Shown here: positions 1-9,676 of the stretch, in pieces
Layout: each line of letters begins with the position of its first letter
How positions within the stretch are numbered: position 1 is the first letter of the stretch
The notes under the pieces: generated by a model
Seen by the model: the letters and a program-made list of their open reading frames with translations, nothing else
What the model was told of the DNA's origin: nothing
Database searches by the model: none
Position numbers and translations under genes: made by a program
Source: Bacteroidota bacterium
Lineage (GTDB): Bacteria > Bacteroidota > Bacteroidia > 2-12-FULL-35-15
Direction: 5' to 3'
Length of the DNA: 64,000 nucleotides
Assembly: GCA_003151815.1 (NCBI GenBank)
Contig: PLYN01000045.1
Coordinates: forward strand, 1-64,000

Positions 1-59
1 TTAACTAAACGACATTGTTCGAGCGTAGTCGAGAAACGAGCGATGGCATGGGAGAAATC

Positions 60-266
60 TTATTCTATTACAACAATTTGATTATTAAATTCCACCTTAC
101 TACCATGCACTAATTTATTACGCTTCCGATGTTCAACGATGCCATTCACTTTCACCAAACCTAGGTCAATTAAATTATTGGCTTCGGAACCATTCGCGCA
201 CCAAGCCATTGCTTTTATTAATTGATTGAGTTGAATGTATTCGCCTTTTATTTTAAATGTTTCCAT
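60..266 (-). CDS. S4-domain RNA-binding protein (YbcJ-like)
   Basis: METFKIKGEYIQLNQLIKAMAWCANGSEANNLIDLGLVKVNG: S4-like motif; start trimmed from the 101-aa ORF to the internal ATG. Confidence 0.8.
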   Translation of the reverse strand: METFKIKGEYIQLNQLIKAMAWCANGSEANNLIDLGLVKVNGIVEHRKRNKLVHGSKVEFNNQIVVIE

Positions 267-471
267 GATGTGCTTTTTAAATGGAACGCAGATGACGCTG
301 ATTATTATGATTAAAACTGATAAAAAATCTCTTTCATACTGGTGGAAACAATTTATGGAAACCACAAATAAAAAATCTTTTTTAAATCATAACAATCAGC
401 GTCATCTGCGTTCTATTTCTATTTCAAACAAAATTAAGAAACTAAATGGATTAAAATTTACCTTTGTATCT

Positions 472-747
472 ATGGATAAAGATGAACAATTCGAGAAGTT
501 GCGTGAGCTGTTGGACAAAGAAAGTAACTGGCCAATGGTGTATATGTTTAAATTTATTATTCCCGCAGACAACCACAAAATAGCATTAGTAGAAGCAAAA
601 TTTTCTGATGAAGCAGTTATTTTACACAAGGAATCTTCCAACGGAAAATACTTTAGCATCACTGTTAAAGAAGTAATGCTGAATGCCGATTCCATTATTG
701 AAAAATATAAAGAAATGAAGGGAATTGAAGGGTTGATGGCGTTGTAG
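472..747 (+). CDS. DUF493-family protein
   Basis: MDKDEQFEKLRELLDKESNWPMVYMFKFIIPADN...; length and pattern fit DUF493; the longer upstream ORF overlaps the divergent S4 gene. Confidence 0.7.
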   Translation: MDKDEQFEKLRELLDKESNWPMVYMFKFIIPADNHKIALVEAKFSDEAVILHKESSNGKYFSITVKEVMLNADSIIEKYKEMKGIEGLMAL

Positions 748-810
748 GAACTCGACTATTCTTATATTATTTTAGCTAATATTATAGACCACACACCTAA
801 TAAAGTTATA

Positions 811-1557
811 ATGGACTACTTAGAAACAAATAATAGACGAATGAGATTCCTTTTTGAATGGAACAAATTATACAAACGGCTTTTTTGGTTTAAGTATGAA
901 AATGATGAATTTTATTTCGGTTCGTCATTAAATCCAATTATTTGCGCCGGACTTCAAGACATTCAAGATATTATTTTTACGGACACTACATTTAGCATTA
1001 AAATTAATAATGCTTTGCAACAAAAAAAGTTTGACTCGCTTAAATTTTCGTTTCATGCTAGTGGAGTAAGGCATTTAAAAATGAGAAATAGTGAATTGAA
1101 AATTCCAGAGCAACTGTATCGTAAAAAACATATAAAACTTAATGAGTTAGAAAAACCCGAAATGCTCTTTACCATTTTATCAAAAAGAATTTCATTGTAT
1201 GAAGATTATAAAGCCAAAGTAACAAAAAATGATACAAATGCTATTTTGTTAAATACACCTGAAGAATATTTAAAATATAGACAAGTTTTTGAGTTCTATA
1301 TCTTAACTGCACCAAAACAAACAGCTCCTTTTTTCATGATACAAAAAGACACTCCATTTGAACACTTGACCATAAAGCTAAAGGATAAAATTTACCTTCA
1401 TATTAAATACGTTATTAACGCGGCAGACAATGTTTTAAAGGTAACTACATACAAGTTTACACCAATTGAAAAAATTGGATTTTATTTTGTGATTTTAATG
1501 CTTAATCTCAAAGATGGTCGAAACATCTTTACCCTCTTGGGAAGTTGGGGAACTTAA
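811..1557 (+). CDS. hypothetical protein
   Basis: 248-aa ORF, no recognised motif. Confidence 0.6.
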   Translation: MDYLETNNRRMRFLFEWNKLYKRLFWFKYENDEFYFGSSLNPIICAGLQDIQDIIFTDTTFSIKINNALQQKKFDSLKFSFHASGVRHLKMRNSELKIPEQLYRKKHIKLNELEKPEMLFTILSKRISLYEDYKAKVTKNDTNAILLNTPEEYLKYRQVFEFYILTAPKQTAPFFMIQKDTPFEHLTIKLKDKIYLHIKYVINAADNVLKVTTYKFTPIEKIGFYFVILMLNLKDGRNIFTLLGSWGT

Positions 1558-1702
1558 GATTAACATTTAACTTTTAAGGAACGATTACAAATTTATAGTT
1601 GCTTTACAGTTATGTAAACACCACTAAATACGCCTTAAACGATTTGCAATAGAACAAATATAAATAAAAAAAATTAGTTTAATATTTAATGATATTTTTG
1701 TT

Positions 1703-2533
1703 ATGATTATAATTAAAAAAAACAGGATGTTTATAAAGGCTTTGATTATAGGATTTGCTTTAATAAATGCTGTTTTAGGTATTGACAGGAAAAAGTGGGA
1801 AGACCAAAAAACCAAAACAGTTTGGATTATAATTATTCTTTGCGTAATGGCTCTTTTATCTTTATATCAATATATGGATGATAAAAACATATCCGATAAA
1901 AATAATTTTGACAATAAAATGCAAAGAAAAAATGATAGCATTAATTATGTAAACGATTGCAAGAAAAATGAAAGTGGGTTAAGAGAACTTTTTTTTAAGC
2001 AACAACTACAAAGTGAATTGCAAACAGAATTATTAAAAAAGGAATTACATAAAAGAGATAGCACTATTTTAAGTTTAAATCAAAGTTTCGGAGAAAATCC
2101 TTTTTTAACTATGCCGAGTGTTCCTAAAATATCTATTTATTCAGATTCCATTTTGAGGACTAAAATATCGCTAAAGCAAACAAATTTATTAGGGGTTATT
2201 AATTATACTTCTACTACAATTTGTTTTGTTGTTGATATAAACGATAAATTAAATTATATTGGAGGTGAGATATATAAAAATAAATCAATCTCTAATAATG
2301 ATTGGACAACAAGCCAAGATTTTAATATTATATTTCCTTCCAAGAATAATTATATTTATTTATGTATTCAAATATCGTACACAGATAAAAACAACAAACA
2401 ACAACCTCCATGTAGAAAAATATATGGATTTAATAAAGATTATATTAATAAAGGGAGAGATGTTGATATAATTGCAGAGGAATATCAATATAATAAATTA
2501 GAAAACTATTTGGTTGAAAAAAAATATTGGTAA
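1703..2533 (+). CDS. hypothetical membrane-anchored protein
   Basis: 276-aa ORF, hydrophobic N-terminal segments followed by a K/E/Q-rich coiled-coil-like stretch. Confidence 0.6.
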   Translation: MIIIKKNRMFIKALIIGFALINAVLGIDRKKWEDQKTKTVWIIIILCVMALLSLYQYMDDKNISDKNNFDNKMQRKNDSINYVNDCKKNESGLRELFFKQQLQSELQTELLKKELHKRDSTILSLNQSFGENPFLTMPSVPKISIYSDSILRTKISLKQTNLLGVINYTSTTICFVVDINDKLNYIGGEIYKNKSISNNDWTTSQDFNIIFPSKNNYIYLCIQISYTDKNNKQQPPCRKIYGFNKDYINKGRDVDIIAEEYQYNKLENYLVEKKYW

Positions 2534-2537
2534 TTGA

Positions 2538-3665
2538 TTATTTTCCTACTTTTTTATCCTTGTTGGGATTGTATTCTAAAGCAGTTTTAAGGCTTTTATT
2601 AAAATCCGATAAGGGTTCTTCTTTTTCGGGGGAAGGTAATTTCCCTGTTTCAATTATTTTTTCTGCTACCTTACTAAATTTATCATAATCAGATATATAA
2701 TTTTTATCTTGGATTGGTCTAAATTTAGCATATTCTTTTTCAGCAAACGCTTTTGCCACGTCATGGCTAATTCTACCAGCATTAGTCAAAATTTCATATT
2801 CATTGAACTTAAGAAAGGCATCTAATTTAATAACCCAATCACTCATTTTCATTAGTCTTAGATTTCTTGCTTGTAACATTGCATAATCTAAATACATTGT
2901 AACAATATGGTTTAAATCTCCAACCTCTTTTTCGGTTAAATAATTTTTTCCAACAGACACATCGCTTTTAATTATTTTACCATCAGGAGAATTTTTCCAT
3001 GTTTGTAACCCCATATTAGGCATTAAATAATTTGCTCTCGATTTAATTAATCCACTTGCTGTTTTATGTGTAATAGCAAACTCTAATTTATTTTGTACGG
3101 TTGCAAAAAATGTTTGAGTTAACGGAGAATCCACATCATAGTCAGCACTGCATTGTTTGTATATGTCAGTTATCTTCTGATAAAATCTTCTTTCTGAAGC
3201 CCTTATCTCTTTTATTCTTTCTAATAATTCATCAAAATAATCTTTACCAAAAATATTTTTACCTTGTTTCAGTCTTTCATCATCCATTACAAAGCCCTTT
3301 TTCAAAAACTCTTTCAATGTATTGGTAGCCCAAACTCTAAACTGAGTCGCTTGATATGAATTAACCCTATAACCAACGGCTATAATCATATCAAGATTAT
3401 AAAAATCTATTTCTCTGGAAACTTTTCTACCTCCTTCCATTTGAACTATTTCCATTTTGGAAACAGTTCTATCTTCCTGTAATTCACCTTCTTGATAAAT
3501 ATTTTTAATGTGTTTTGAAATTGCAGGGATCTCTACCCCAAATATTTCAGCGATATTTTTTTGAGAAGTCCAAATTGTTTCAGTTTCTCTATCTGCAATA
3601 ATGCTTGCTTTTTTATTTCCATCTTTATCCGAATAAAGGATGAAATCTATATTTTTTTGTTCCAT
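2538..3665 (-). CDS. RhuM-family protein
   Basis: IWTSQKNIAEIFGVEIPAISKHIKNIYQEGEL...REIDFYNLDMIIAVGYRVNSYQATQFRVWATNTLKEFLKKGFVMDDERLK is typical of RhuM. Confidence 0.9.
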   Translation of the reverse strand: MEQKNIDFILYSDKDGNKKASIIADRETETIWTSQKNIAEIFGVEIPAISKHIKNIYQEGELQEDRTVSKMEIVQMEGGRKVSREIDFYNLDMIIAVGYRVNSYQATQFRVWATNTLKEFLKKGFVMDDERLKQGKNIFGKDYFDELLERIKEIRASERRFYQKITDIYKQCSADYDVDSPLTQTFFATVQNKLEFAITHKTASGLIKSRANYLMPNMGLQTWKNSPDGKIIKSDVSVGKNYLTEKEVGDLNHIVTMYLDYAMLQARNLRLMKMSDWVIKLDAFLKFNEYEILTNAGRISHDVAKAFAEKEYAKFRPIQDKNYISDYDKFSKVAEKIIETGKLPSPEKEEPLSDFNKSLKTALEYNPNKDKKVGK

Positions 3666-4573
3666 TATTTTGCTATTAATGTTTTATAAGTTAAACGATT
3701 TTCTGTATTTGATAATAATAAATTGAAACGGTATGAATCAGTTGCGATGCGTGAATTATATCTAAAAACAAATTCATCAACGTATTTCTGTAAATGTTTT
3801 TTAGAGGTTGAATGATAGATACCAAAGATACCTCTTTTTAGTAATGACCAAAAGCCTTCAATTGTATTTGTGTGAACCCTCCCATTTACATACTGTCCTT
3901 CGCTGTGTTTTATTGTACTGTGATCGTAAATCCTTTGCATACTTTCATAAGATACATATTCGTCAGTATAAAGTTGTGCTGTTTCTTTTACGCTTGCAAT
4001 GATCTCTTTGCTTAATGTTGCGCCTTTTGTGTCTTCTATGTGTTTTGCTTTAATCTTACCGCCACGCTCAACCATTCCCATAACAGGAGCTTTATTGCTA
4101 CCGCCTTGGCTACCTTCTGTTTTTTTATTTTTGTGTTTATTTCCTTCTTTGCCACCTATGAAAGTTTCGTCAACCTCAACTTCATTATCTAACTTTCCAG
4201 TATCAATACCGAAACAATTACGAATACGTTGCAACATAAACCAAGCAGTTTTTTGTGTAACGTTAATATCACGACCTAACTGTAAAGATGAAATTCCTTT
4301 TTTGTGTGCAGTAACCAACCAAATGGCTAAGAACCATTTTTGTAAATCAATTTTAGTATTATCAAACAATGTTGCGGTACGAACATTAAAATACTTTCCG
4401 GTGTTCTTGCATTTGTATTTATTGCCTTTACAATCGTAAACTTTTGAATTTGCATCAAAAGGAGATACCACGTTACCGTTCCAACGTAGTTCTTCTAAAT
4501 GATTTATACAAGTTTGTTCATCGGGGAAAGCCCTTACTAATTCGATGATTGAGGAGAAATGTTGATTTATCAT
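3665..4573 (-). CDS. IS1595-family (ISXO2-like) transposase
   Basis: GNKYKCKNTGKYFNVRTATLFDNTKIDLQKWFLAIWL...EVEVDETFIGGKEGNKHKNKK...NGRVHTNTIEGFWSLLKRGIFGIYHSTSKKHLQKYVDEFVFRYN. Confidence 0.93.
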   Translation of the reverse strand: MINQHFSSIIELVRAFPDEQTCINHLEELRWNGNVVSPFDANSKVYDCKGNKYKCKNTGKYFNVRTATLFDNTKIDLQKWFLAIWLVTAHKKGISSLQLGRDINVTQKTAWFMLQRIRNCFGIDTGKLDNEVEVDETFIGGKEGNKHKNKKTEGSQGGSNKAPVMGMVERGGKIKAKHIEDTKGATLSKEIIASVKETAQLYTDEYVSYESMQRIYDHSTIKHSEGQYVNGRVHTNTIEGFWSLLKRGIFGIYHSTSKKHLQKYVDEFVFRYNSRIATDSYRFNLLLSNTENRLTYKTLIAK

Positions 4574-4598
4574 GTCGCTTGTTTTGATATTTATACGA

Positions 4599-4606
4599 CA
4601 AAGATA
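4599..4606 (-). promoter_or_regulatory. Bacteroidetes -7 element TATCTTTG upstream of the IS1595 transposase
   Basis: Matches TAnnTTTG, about 26 nt upstream of the transposase ATG on the minus strand. Confidence 0.5.
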
Positions 4607-4615
4607 AGTAGAATG

Positions 4616-4644
4616 TTACACTAATCCTAATTTATTTAGTGTAA
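4616..4644. repeat. 9-bp inverted repeat TTACACTAA-N11-TTAGTGTAA upstream of the transposase promoter
   Basis: Perfect arms at 4616-4624 and 4636-4644. Confidence 0.7.
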
Positions 4645-4818
4645 AATTATATATAGTTACCGTTTTAAATTCAATGCATCCTGACAGAGAAATTTTACTT
4701 TTTAGAGACGGAGATTCCGTGAAATCATTTAGTTTCAAATGAGCGGGTAAAAGTTCGTTCAAGTGTTGCAAGCGATAATACTTATTTCTATCTTATTAAG
4801 TTATCTAATCCCAAAAAC

Positions 4819-4853
4819 AAAAAATACGTTACTAAAAAAGTAACGCATTTTTC
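4819..4853. terminator. Terminator hairpin after the nucleotidyltransferase gene
   Basis: aaaaaatacgttac taaaaaa gtaacgcattttt; near-copy of the acn terminator. Confidence 0.75.
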
Positions 4854-4880
4854 TTGACTCTTAAATCTTATATCTTGACT

Positions 4881-5336
4881 CTATTTTTTCAAATTATTAA
4901 TATCATCAATATCTTTAGGGCGATGTGCTTCATTTTTCGTTTTAATTAAATGGTTATAATTTATTACCCTTATTTCAAGACCATCATCAGTAAAAAATTG
5001 AGCTTCTTTGAAGCACTCTTCAAAAGTAAGACCTTTGACATTAACCATAATGTCAATACATATCGGAGGAACGCCAAACGAAAAAACATCCCAAATGGAG
5101 TGATTTAAAAAATTCTCTTCTGTCATATCAAAAACAGACATCCCAAATTCATTAAATGCCTTTATTAATTTGTCGTAATTATTTTTATCTCTTTTTACCC
5201 AAATATCCATATCACCGGTTGTTCTGGAATAACCATGAAAAATTACAGAATAGCCACCAATTAATATATAATCAACTTGATTATTATTTAATGCTTGGAT
5301 AAAATCTCTAAAATCCTGATAAAATATATTCCCCAT
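4881..5336 (-). CDS. nucleotidyltransferase-fold protein
   Basis: YILIGGYSVIFHGYSRTTGDMDIWVKRDKNNYDKLIKAF: G-G..(8-11 aa)..DxD nucleotidyltransferase signature. Confidence 0.85.
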   Translation of the reverse strand: MGNIFYQDFRDFIQALNNNQVDYILIGGYSVIFHGYSRTTGDMDIWVKRDKNNYDKLIKAFNEFGMSVFDMTEENFLNHSIWDVFSFGVPPICIDIMVNVKGLTFEECFKEAQFFTDDGLEIRVINYNHLIKTKNEAHRPKDIDDINNLKK

Positions 5337-5337
5337 T

Positions 5338-5535
5338 TTAGTTTCTTGCTCTTACCTTAAAAACAGTTTTGTCCATTCTTGGTTCAGGTATTCCCACCAA
5401 ACGAAAAGCGATACTATTCAAATACATTGTTATTCTTAATCTCTCTTGCCAGGATAGTGATTTATAATACGAAGCATGTTCAGAGGCTTCTTCTACTGTT
5501 GAGGCTTTAAAAGCAGTGCGATCTAATTTATACAT
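5338..5535 (-). CDS. small protein paired with the nucleotidyltransferase
   Basis: 65-aa ORF ending 1 nt before the downstream nucleotidyltransferase start. Confidence 0.65.
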   Translation of the reverse strand: MYKLDRTAFKASTVEEASEHASYYKSLSWQERLRITMYLNSIAFRLVGIPEPRMDKTVFKVRARN

Positions 5536-5566
5536 CTAATATTAATTTTCCGCTAATTTACAAAAC

Positions 5567-5604
5567 AAAAAATGCGTTACGAAATTTTTCGTAACGCATT
5601 TTTC
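5567..5604. terminator. acn terminator hairpin
   Basis: aaaaaatgcgttacgaaatttttcgtaacgcatttttc. Confidence 0.8.
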
Positions 5605-5624
5605 TCAAATCTTGATTCTAAAAC

Positions 5625-7892
5625 TTACGCTTTTACATTCGCACGAATAATATTCAAAGCACCACCTGCTTTGAACCACTCAATTTGTTGTTCGTTGTAA
5701 GTGTGGTTTGCTTTGATCTCATCTTTAGTTCCATCAGCATGGTTCAACACCAATGTTAAAGGAGTGTTTGGAGCAAATTTTGTTAAACCGTTAATATCGA
5801 TTACATCGTCTTCTTTGATTTTATCGTAATCAGATTTATCAGCAAATGTTAAACCTAACATTCCTTGTTTCTTCAAATTGGTTTCGTGAATACGAGCAAA
5901 TGATTTCACCAATACCGCACGAACACCCAAGTGACGAGGCTCCATAGCTGCATGTTCGCGGGAAGAACCTTCGCCATAATTTTCGTCACCCACTACTATT
6001 GAACCTATTCCCTTTGCTTTGTATGCACGTTGTACTTTCGGCACAGAGTCATACGTTCCGGTTAATTGATTTTTTACGTTGTCAGTTTTTTCATTGAAAA
6101 AATTAACAGCTCCAATTAACATGTTGTTAGAAATATTATCTAAATGACCTCTGAATTTCAACCATGGGCCAGCCATAGAAATATGGTCGGTAGTACATTT
6201 ACCTTTTGCTTTGATAAGCAATTTCAAGCCTTTCAAGTCAACACCTTCCCAAGCAGCAAAAGGATCCAATAATTGTAAACGATCAGAAGTTGGAGAAACA
6301 TTTACAACAACTTTACTTCCATCAGCAGCCGGCGCTTGAAATCCTGCATCATCAACTGCGAAACCTCTTGGAGGTAACTCATCACCTGATGGTGCATCTA
6401 ATTTTACTTTCTCACCTTTTTCGTTTGTTAAAAAATCTGTTAATGGATTAAAAGTAAGATCACCTGCAATTGCCATTGCTGTAACGATTTCCGGAGATGC
6501 AACAAATGCGTATGTGTTTGGATTTCCATCAGCACGTTTCGCGAAATTTCTGTTGAATGAATGGATAATAGTATTTTTTTCTTGTTTCTCAGCACCCATT
6601 CTATCCCACATTCCGATACATGGTCCGCAAGCATTGGTAAATACCTTAGCACCAATTTTATCAAACACATCTAAAAATCCATCACGTTTAATCGTGAAAC
6701 GAATTTGTTCGGAACCCGGATTGATCAAATACTCTGCTTTAGATACAAGGTTTTTTGTAGATACTTGTTTTGCAATGCTCACAGCACGAGAAATATCTTC
6801 GTAAGAAGAGTTGGTACAAGAGCCTAAAAGACCAACTGAAATTTTTAAAGGCCAGCCATTTTTTACAGCTTCTTCTTTTAATTTAGAAATTGGTGTTGCT
6901 AAATCCGGAGTAAAAGGACCGTTAACATGTGGCTCCAATTCTGATAAATTGATCTCGATGATTTGATCAAAATATTTCTCAGGGTTAGCATATACTTCCG
7001 CATCAGCAGTTAAATGTTCTTTTACTTTATTAGCTAATTCAGCAACATCGGCACGACCGGTAGCTTTCAGGTAACGCTCCATAGAAGCATCATATCCGAA
7101 AGTAGAAGTAGTAGCACCAATTTCGGCACCCATGTTGCAAATTGTTCCTTTACCTGTGCAACTCATGGATGTAGCACCTTCGCCAAAATATTCAACAACA
7201 GCACCTGTACCACCTTTAACAGTAAGGATGCCAGCCACTTTTAGGATAACATCTTTAGGAGCTGTCCAGCCATTTAATTTACCTGTTAATTTAACACCAA
7301 TTAATTTTGGCATTTTTAATTCCCAAGCCAAGCCAGCCATTACATCACAGGCATCAGCACCACCAACACCAATCGCGATCATCCCTAAACCACCTGCATT
7401 TACAGTGTGTGAATCAGTACCGATCATCATTCCACCGGGGAATGCATAATTTTCTAAAACTACCTGGTGAATAATTCCTGCACCCGGTTTCCAGAAACCT
7501 AAGCCGTATTTATTGGAAACAGAACCTAAGAAATCATATACTTCTTTACTTTCATGATTCGCAAAATCTAAATCGGTCGCGGCTCCGTTTTTCGCTGTAA
7601 TCAAGTGATCACAATGAACTGTTGAAGGCACTGCAACTTTCGGGCGACCTGCTTGCATAAATTGCAACAATGCCATTTGGGCTGTTGCATCTTGCATCGC
7701 AACTCTATCCGGTGCGAAATCTACATATGAATTTCCACGTTGAAAATTCTCTATTTTTTGTTCCGCATTTAAGTGGGAATAAAGAATTTTTTCCGTTAGT
7801 GTCAATGGATGCCCCAACAATTTGCGAGCTGCATTTACCTTAGCCGGCATCTTTTCATAAAGCGCCTTAATCATTTCAATATCAAATGCCAT
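5625..7892 (-). CDS. acn: aconitate hydratase
   Basis: [75 protein letters not shown]. Confidence 0.97.
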   Translation of the reverse strand: MAFDIEMIKALYEKMPAKVNAARKLLGHPLTLTEKILYSHLNAEQKIENFQRGNSYVDFAPDRVAMQDATAQMALLQFMQAGRPKVAVPSTVHCDHLITAKNGAATDLDFANHESKEVYDFLGSVSNKYGLGFWKPGAGIIHQVVLENYAFPGGMMIGTDSHTVNAGGLGMIAIGVGGADACDVMAGLAWELKMPKLIGVKLTGKLNGWTAPKDVILKVAGILTVKGGTGAVVEYFGEGATSMSCTGKGTICNMGAEIGATTSTFGYDASMERYLKATGRADVAELANKVKEHLTADAEVYANPEKYFDQIIEINLSELEPHVNGPFTPDLATPISKLKEEAVKNGWPLKISVGLLGSCTNSSYEDISRAVSIAKQVSTKNLVSKAEYLINPGSEQIRFTIKRDGFLDVFDKIGAKVFTNACGPCIGMWDRMGAEKQEKNTIIHSFNRNFAKRADGNPNTYAFVASPEIVTAMAIAGDLTFNPLTDFLTNEKGEKVKLDAPSGDELPPRGFAVDDAGFQAPAADGSKVVVNVSPTSDRLQLLDPFAAWEGVDLKGLKLLIKAKGKCTTDHISMAGPWLKFRGHLDNISNNMLIGAVNFFNEKTDNVKNQLTGTYDSVPKVQRAYKAKGIGSIVVGDENYGEGSSREHAAMEPRHLGVRAVLVKSFARIHETNLKKQGMLGLTFADKSDYDKIKEDDVIDINGLTKFAPNTPLTLVLNHADGTKDEIKANHTYNEQQIEWFKAGGALNIIRANVKA

Positions 7893-8028
7893 AATGTTAA
7901 ATTTTTATTGGTTAGTGTTTATTTTCCGACAATGTTGTATTCAATTTCCGAGTTGGCAAAGATAAGCTATTGTTATATTCTCAAAACAATTTTTGCTTAA
8001 AATTTTTAAATCCCTTTATTTATTAAGC

Positions 8029-8517
8029 CTAAGAAGGGTATTTACTGTCAATTATAATAGTAACCGGTCCGTCATTTAATAATTGCACTTTCATATCCGC
8101 CCCAAACTCCCCTGTTTTTATTGATTTACCAAGATCATTTTGTATTTGAGAAATCATTTTTTCATACATCGGAATGGCAATATCGGGTTTAGCGGCTTTA
8201 ATGTAAGATGGCCTGTTCCCTTTTTTTGTAGATGCATGCAAGGTGAATTGAGAAACTAAAATAATATCGCCAACAACCTCTTTCACGGAAAAATTCCCGC
8301 CCGAATGACTGGAGCCATCCGGTCGGGCGGGCATTACTTGATTCACATCATTAAAAATACGAAGATTCACAATTTTTGAGCTCAGCCAAATAATATCATC
8401 TTGTGTATCGGCATCTTCAATGCCTAACAAAACCAATAAGCCTAAGCCAATAGAACTTTTAATTCCTCCGTCAATTGTAACCGATGCCTGTGTAACACGC
8501 TGTATAACTGCTTTCAT
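8029..8517 (-). CDS. dtd: D-aminoacyl-tRNA deacylase with a 12-residue insertion
   Basis: MKAVIQRVTQASVTIDG...VSQFTLHASTKKGNRPSYIKAAKPD...NDGPVTI; start trimmed to MKAV. Confidence 0.96.
   Translation of the reverse strand: MKAVIQRVTQASVTIDGGIKSSIGLGLLVLLGIEDADTQDDIIWLSSKIVNLRIFNDVNQVMPARPDGSSHSGGNFSVKEVVGDIILVSQFTLHASTKKGNRPSYIKAAKPDIAIPMYEKMISQIQNDLGKSIKTGEFGADMKVQLLNDGPVTIIIDSKYPS
8296..8331. repeat. 36-bp GC-rich palindromic element inserted in frame in dtd
   Basis: CCCGCCCGA...TCGGGCGGG, 9-bp perfect arms; encodes PARPDGSSHSGG on the minus strand. Confidence 0.85.
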
Positions 8518-8555
8518 AAACCCCTCTCTAACTCTCCCCACAAGGGAGAGGATGT
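8518..8555. repeat. Palindromic C/T-rich interspersed repeat
   Basis: aaacccctctctaactctccccacaagggagaggatg between rsgA and dtd. Confidence 0.6.
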
Positions 8556-8563
8556 GTTAGCTC

Positions 8564-9484
8564 TTAATTAAGTTCTTCTCCATTCATAATTCCAATATAA
8601 CTATTGTACCTTGATTGAGCAATTTCACCCTTCTCAACAGCTTCAATAACCGCACATTTCGGTTCATTGATATGAATGCAATTATTAAATTTACATTGAT
8701 TTTTCAAGGCACGCATTTCAGGAAAATAACCTGAAATTTCTTCCTTTTCCATGTCTACTAATCCTAATTCCTTGATACCCGGCGTATCAATAATAAATCC
8801 ACCATAAGCCAATGGATGCATTTCTGCGAAGGTTGTAGTGTGTTTTCCTTTTGAATGCATATCAGAGATCTCACCGGTACGCAGATCTAATCTTGAATCC
8901 ATCGCATTTACCAAAGTAGATTTCCCAACGCCTGAATGCCCTGAAACCAATGTGATTTTATCCTTTGTTAATTCTTTCAATACATCAATTGCTTTATTTT
9001 TTGTTGCGGAAACCTTATAACATTTATATCCTATTTTTTCATAAATACTAATGAACGCATCTAATTCAGTCATTGCCTTTACATCATCCTCAAATAGATC
9101 CACTTTATTAAAAATTATACTTGTTGGAATGTGATATGCCTCAGCAGTCAATAAAAAACGATCAATGAAACCGGCTGATGTACGCGGAAATGCAAGCGTT
9201 ACAATTAAAAATGCCTGATCAACATTGGCTGCAATAATATGCGATTGTTTGGATAAATTAATGGATTTCCGGATGATGTAATTTTTGCGTTCATCCACTT
9301 TATGTATCACCCCTCTTCCATCGGCTTCCATCTCTAACTCAACGTTATCACCAACAGCAATCGGATTTGTTGTTTTTATTCCTGCTATTCTGAACTTTCC
9401 TTTGATACCGCATTCAACAATTTTTCCACTTTCTACTAAAACTGAATACCAACTACCCGTAGATTTTATCACTTTGCCTTTCAT
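8564..9484 (-). CDS. rsgA: ribosome small-subunit GTPase RsgA
   Basis: LVSGHSGVGKSTLVNAM, HTTTFAEMHPL, IDTPGIKELGL, C-terminal C...CIH...C zinc motif. Confidence 0.97.
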   Translation of the reverse strand: MKGKVIKSTGSWYSVLVESGKIVECGIKGKFRIAGIKTTNPIAVGDNVELEMEADGRGVIHKVDERKNYIIRKSINLSKQSHIIAANVDQAFLIVTLAFPRTSAGFIDRFLLTAEAYHIPTSIIFNKVDLFEDDVKAMTELDAFISIYEKIGYKCYKVSATKNKAIDVLKELTKDKITLVSGHSGVGKSTLVNAMDSRLDLRTGEISDMHSKGKHTTTFAEMHPLAYGGFIIDTPGIKELGLVDMEKEEISGYFPEMRALKNQCKFNNCIHINEPKCAVIEAVEKGEIAQSRYNSYIGIMNGEELN

Positions 9485-9676
9485 TGATTAATAGAAAATT
9501 AGAGCATCAAATTTATCAAAAAGAATTAGCTTTGTCATAAAATTAAATTGGAGAGATAGCGAGGGAAGGAATCAGAGAAATGGATAATTTGGGAATTTAA
9601 TAATTCTCCAATTCATCTAATCTCAATTTTTTTTAATTCAACAAACCTCTAATTCACTAATTCATCAATTAAAAAG

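Noticed and set aside
6514-7449. Plus-strand ORFs antisense to acn
   Set aside because: Long ORFs opposite a conserved gene; composition reflects acn codon use.
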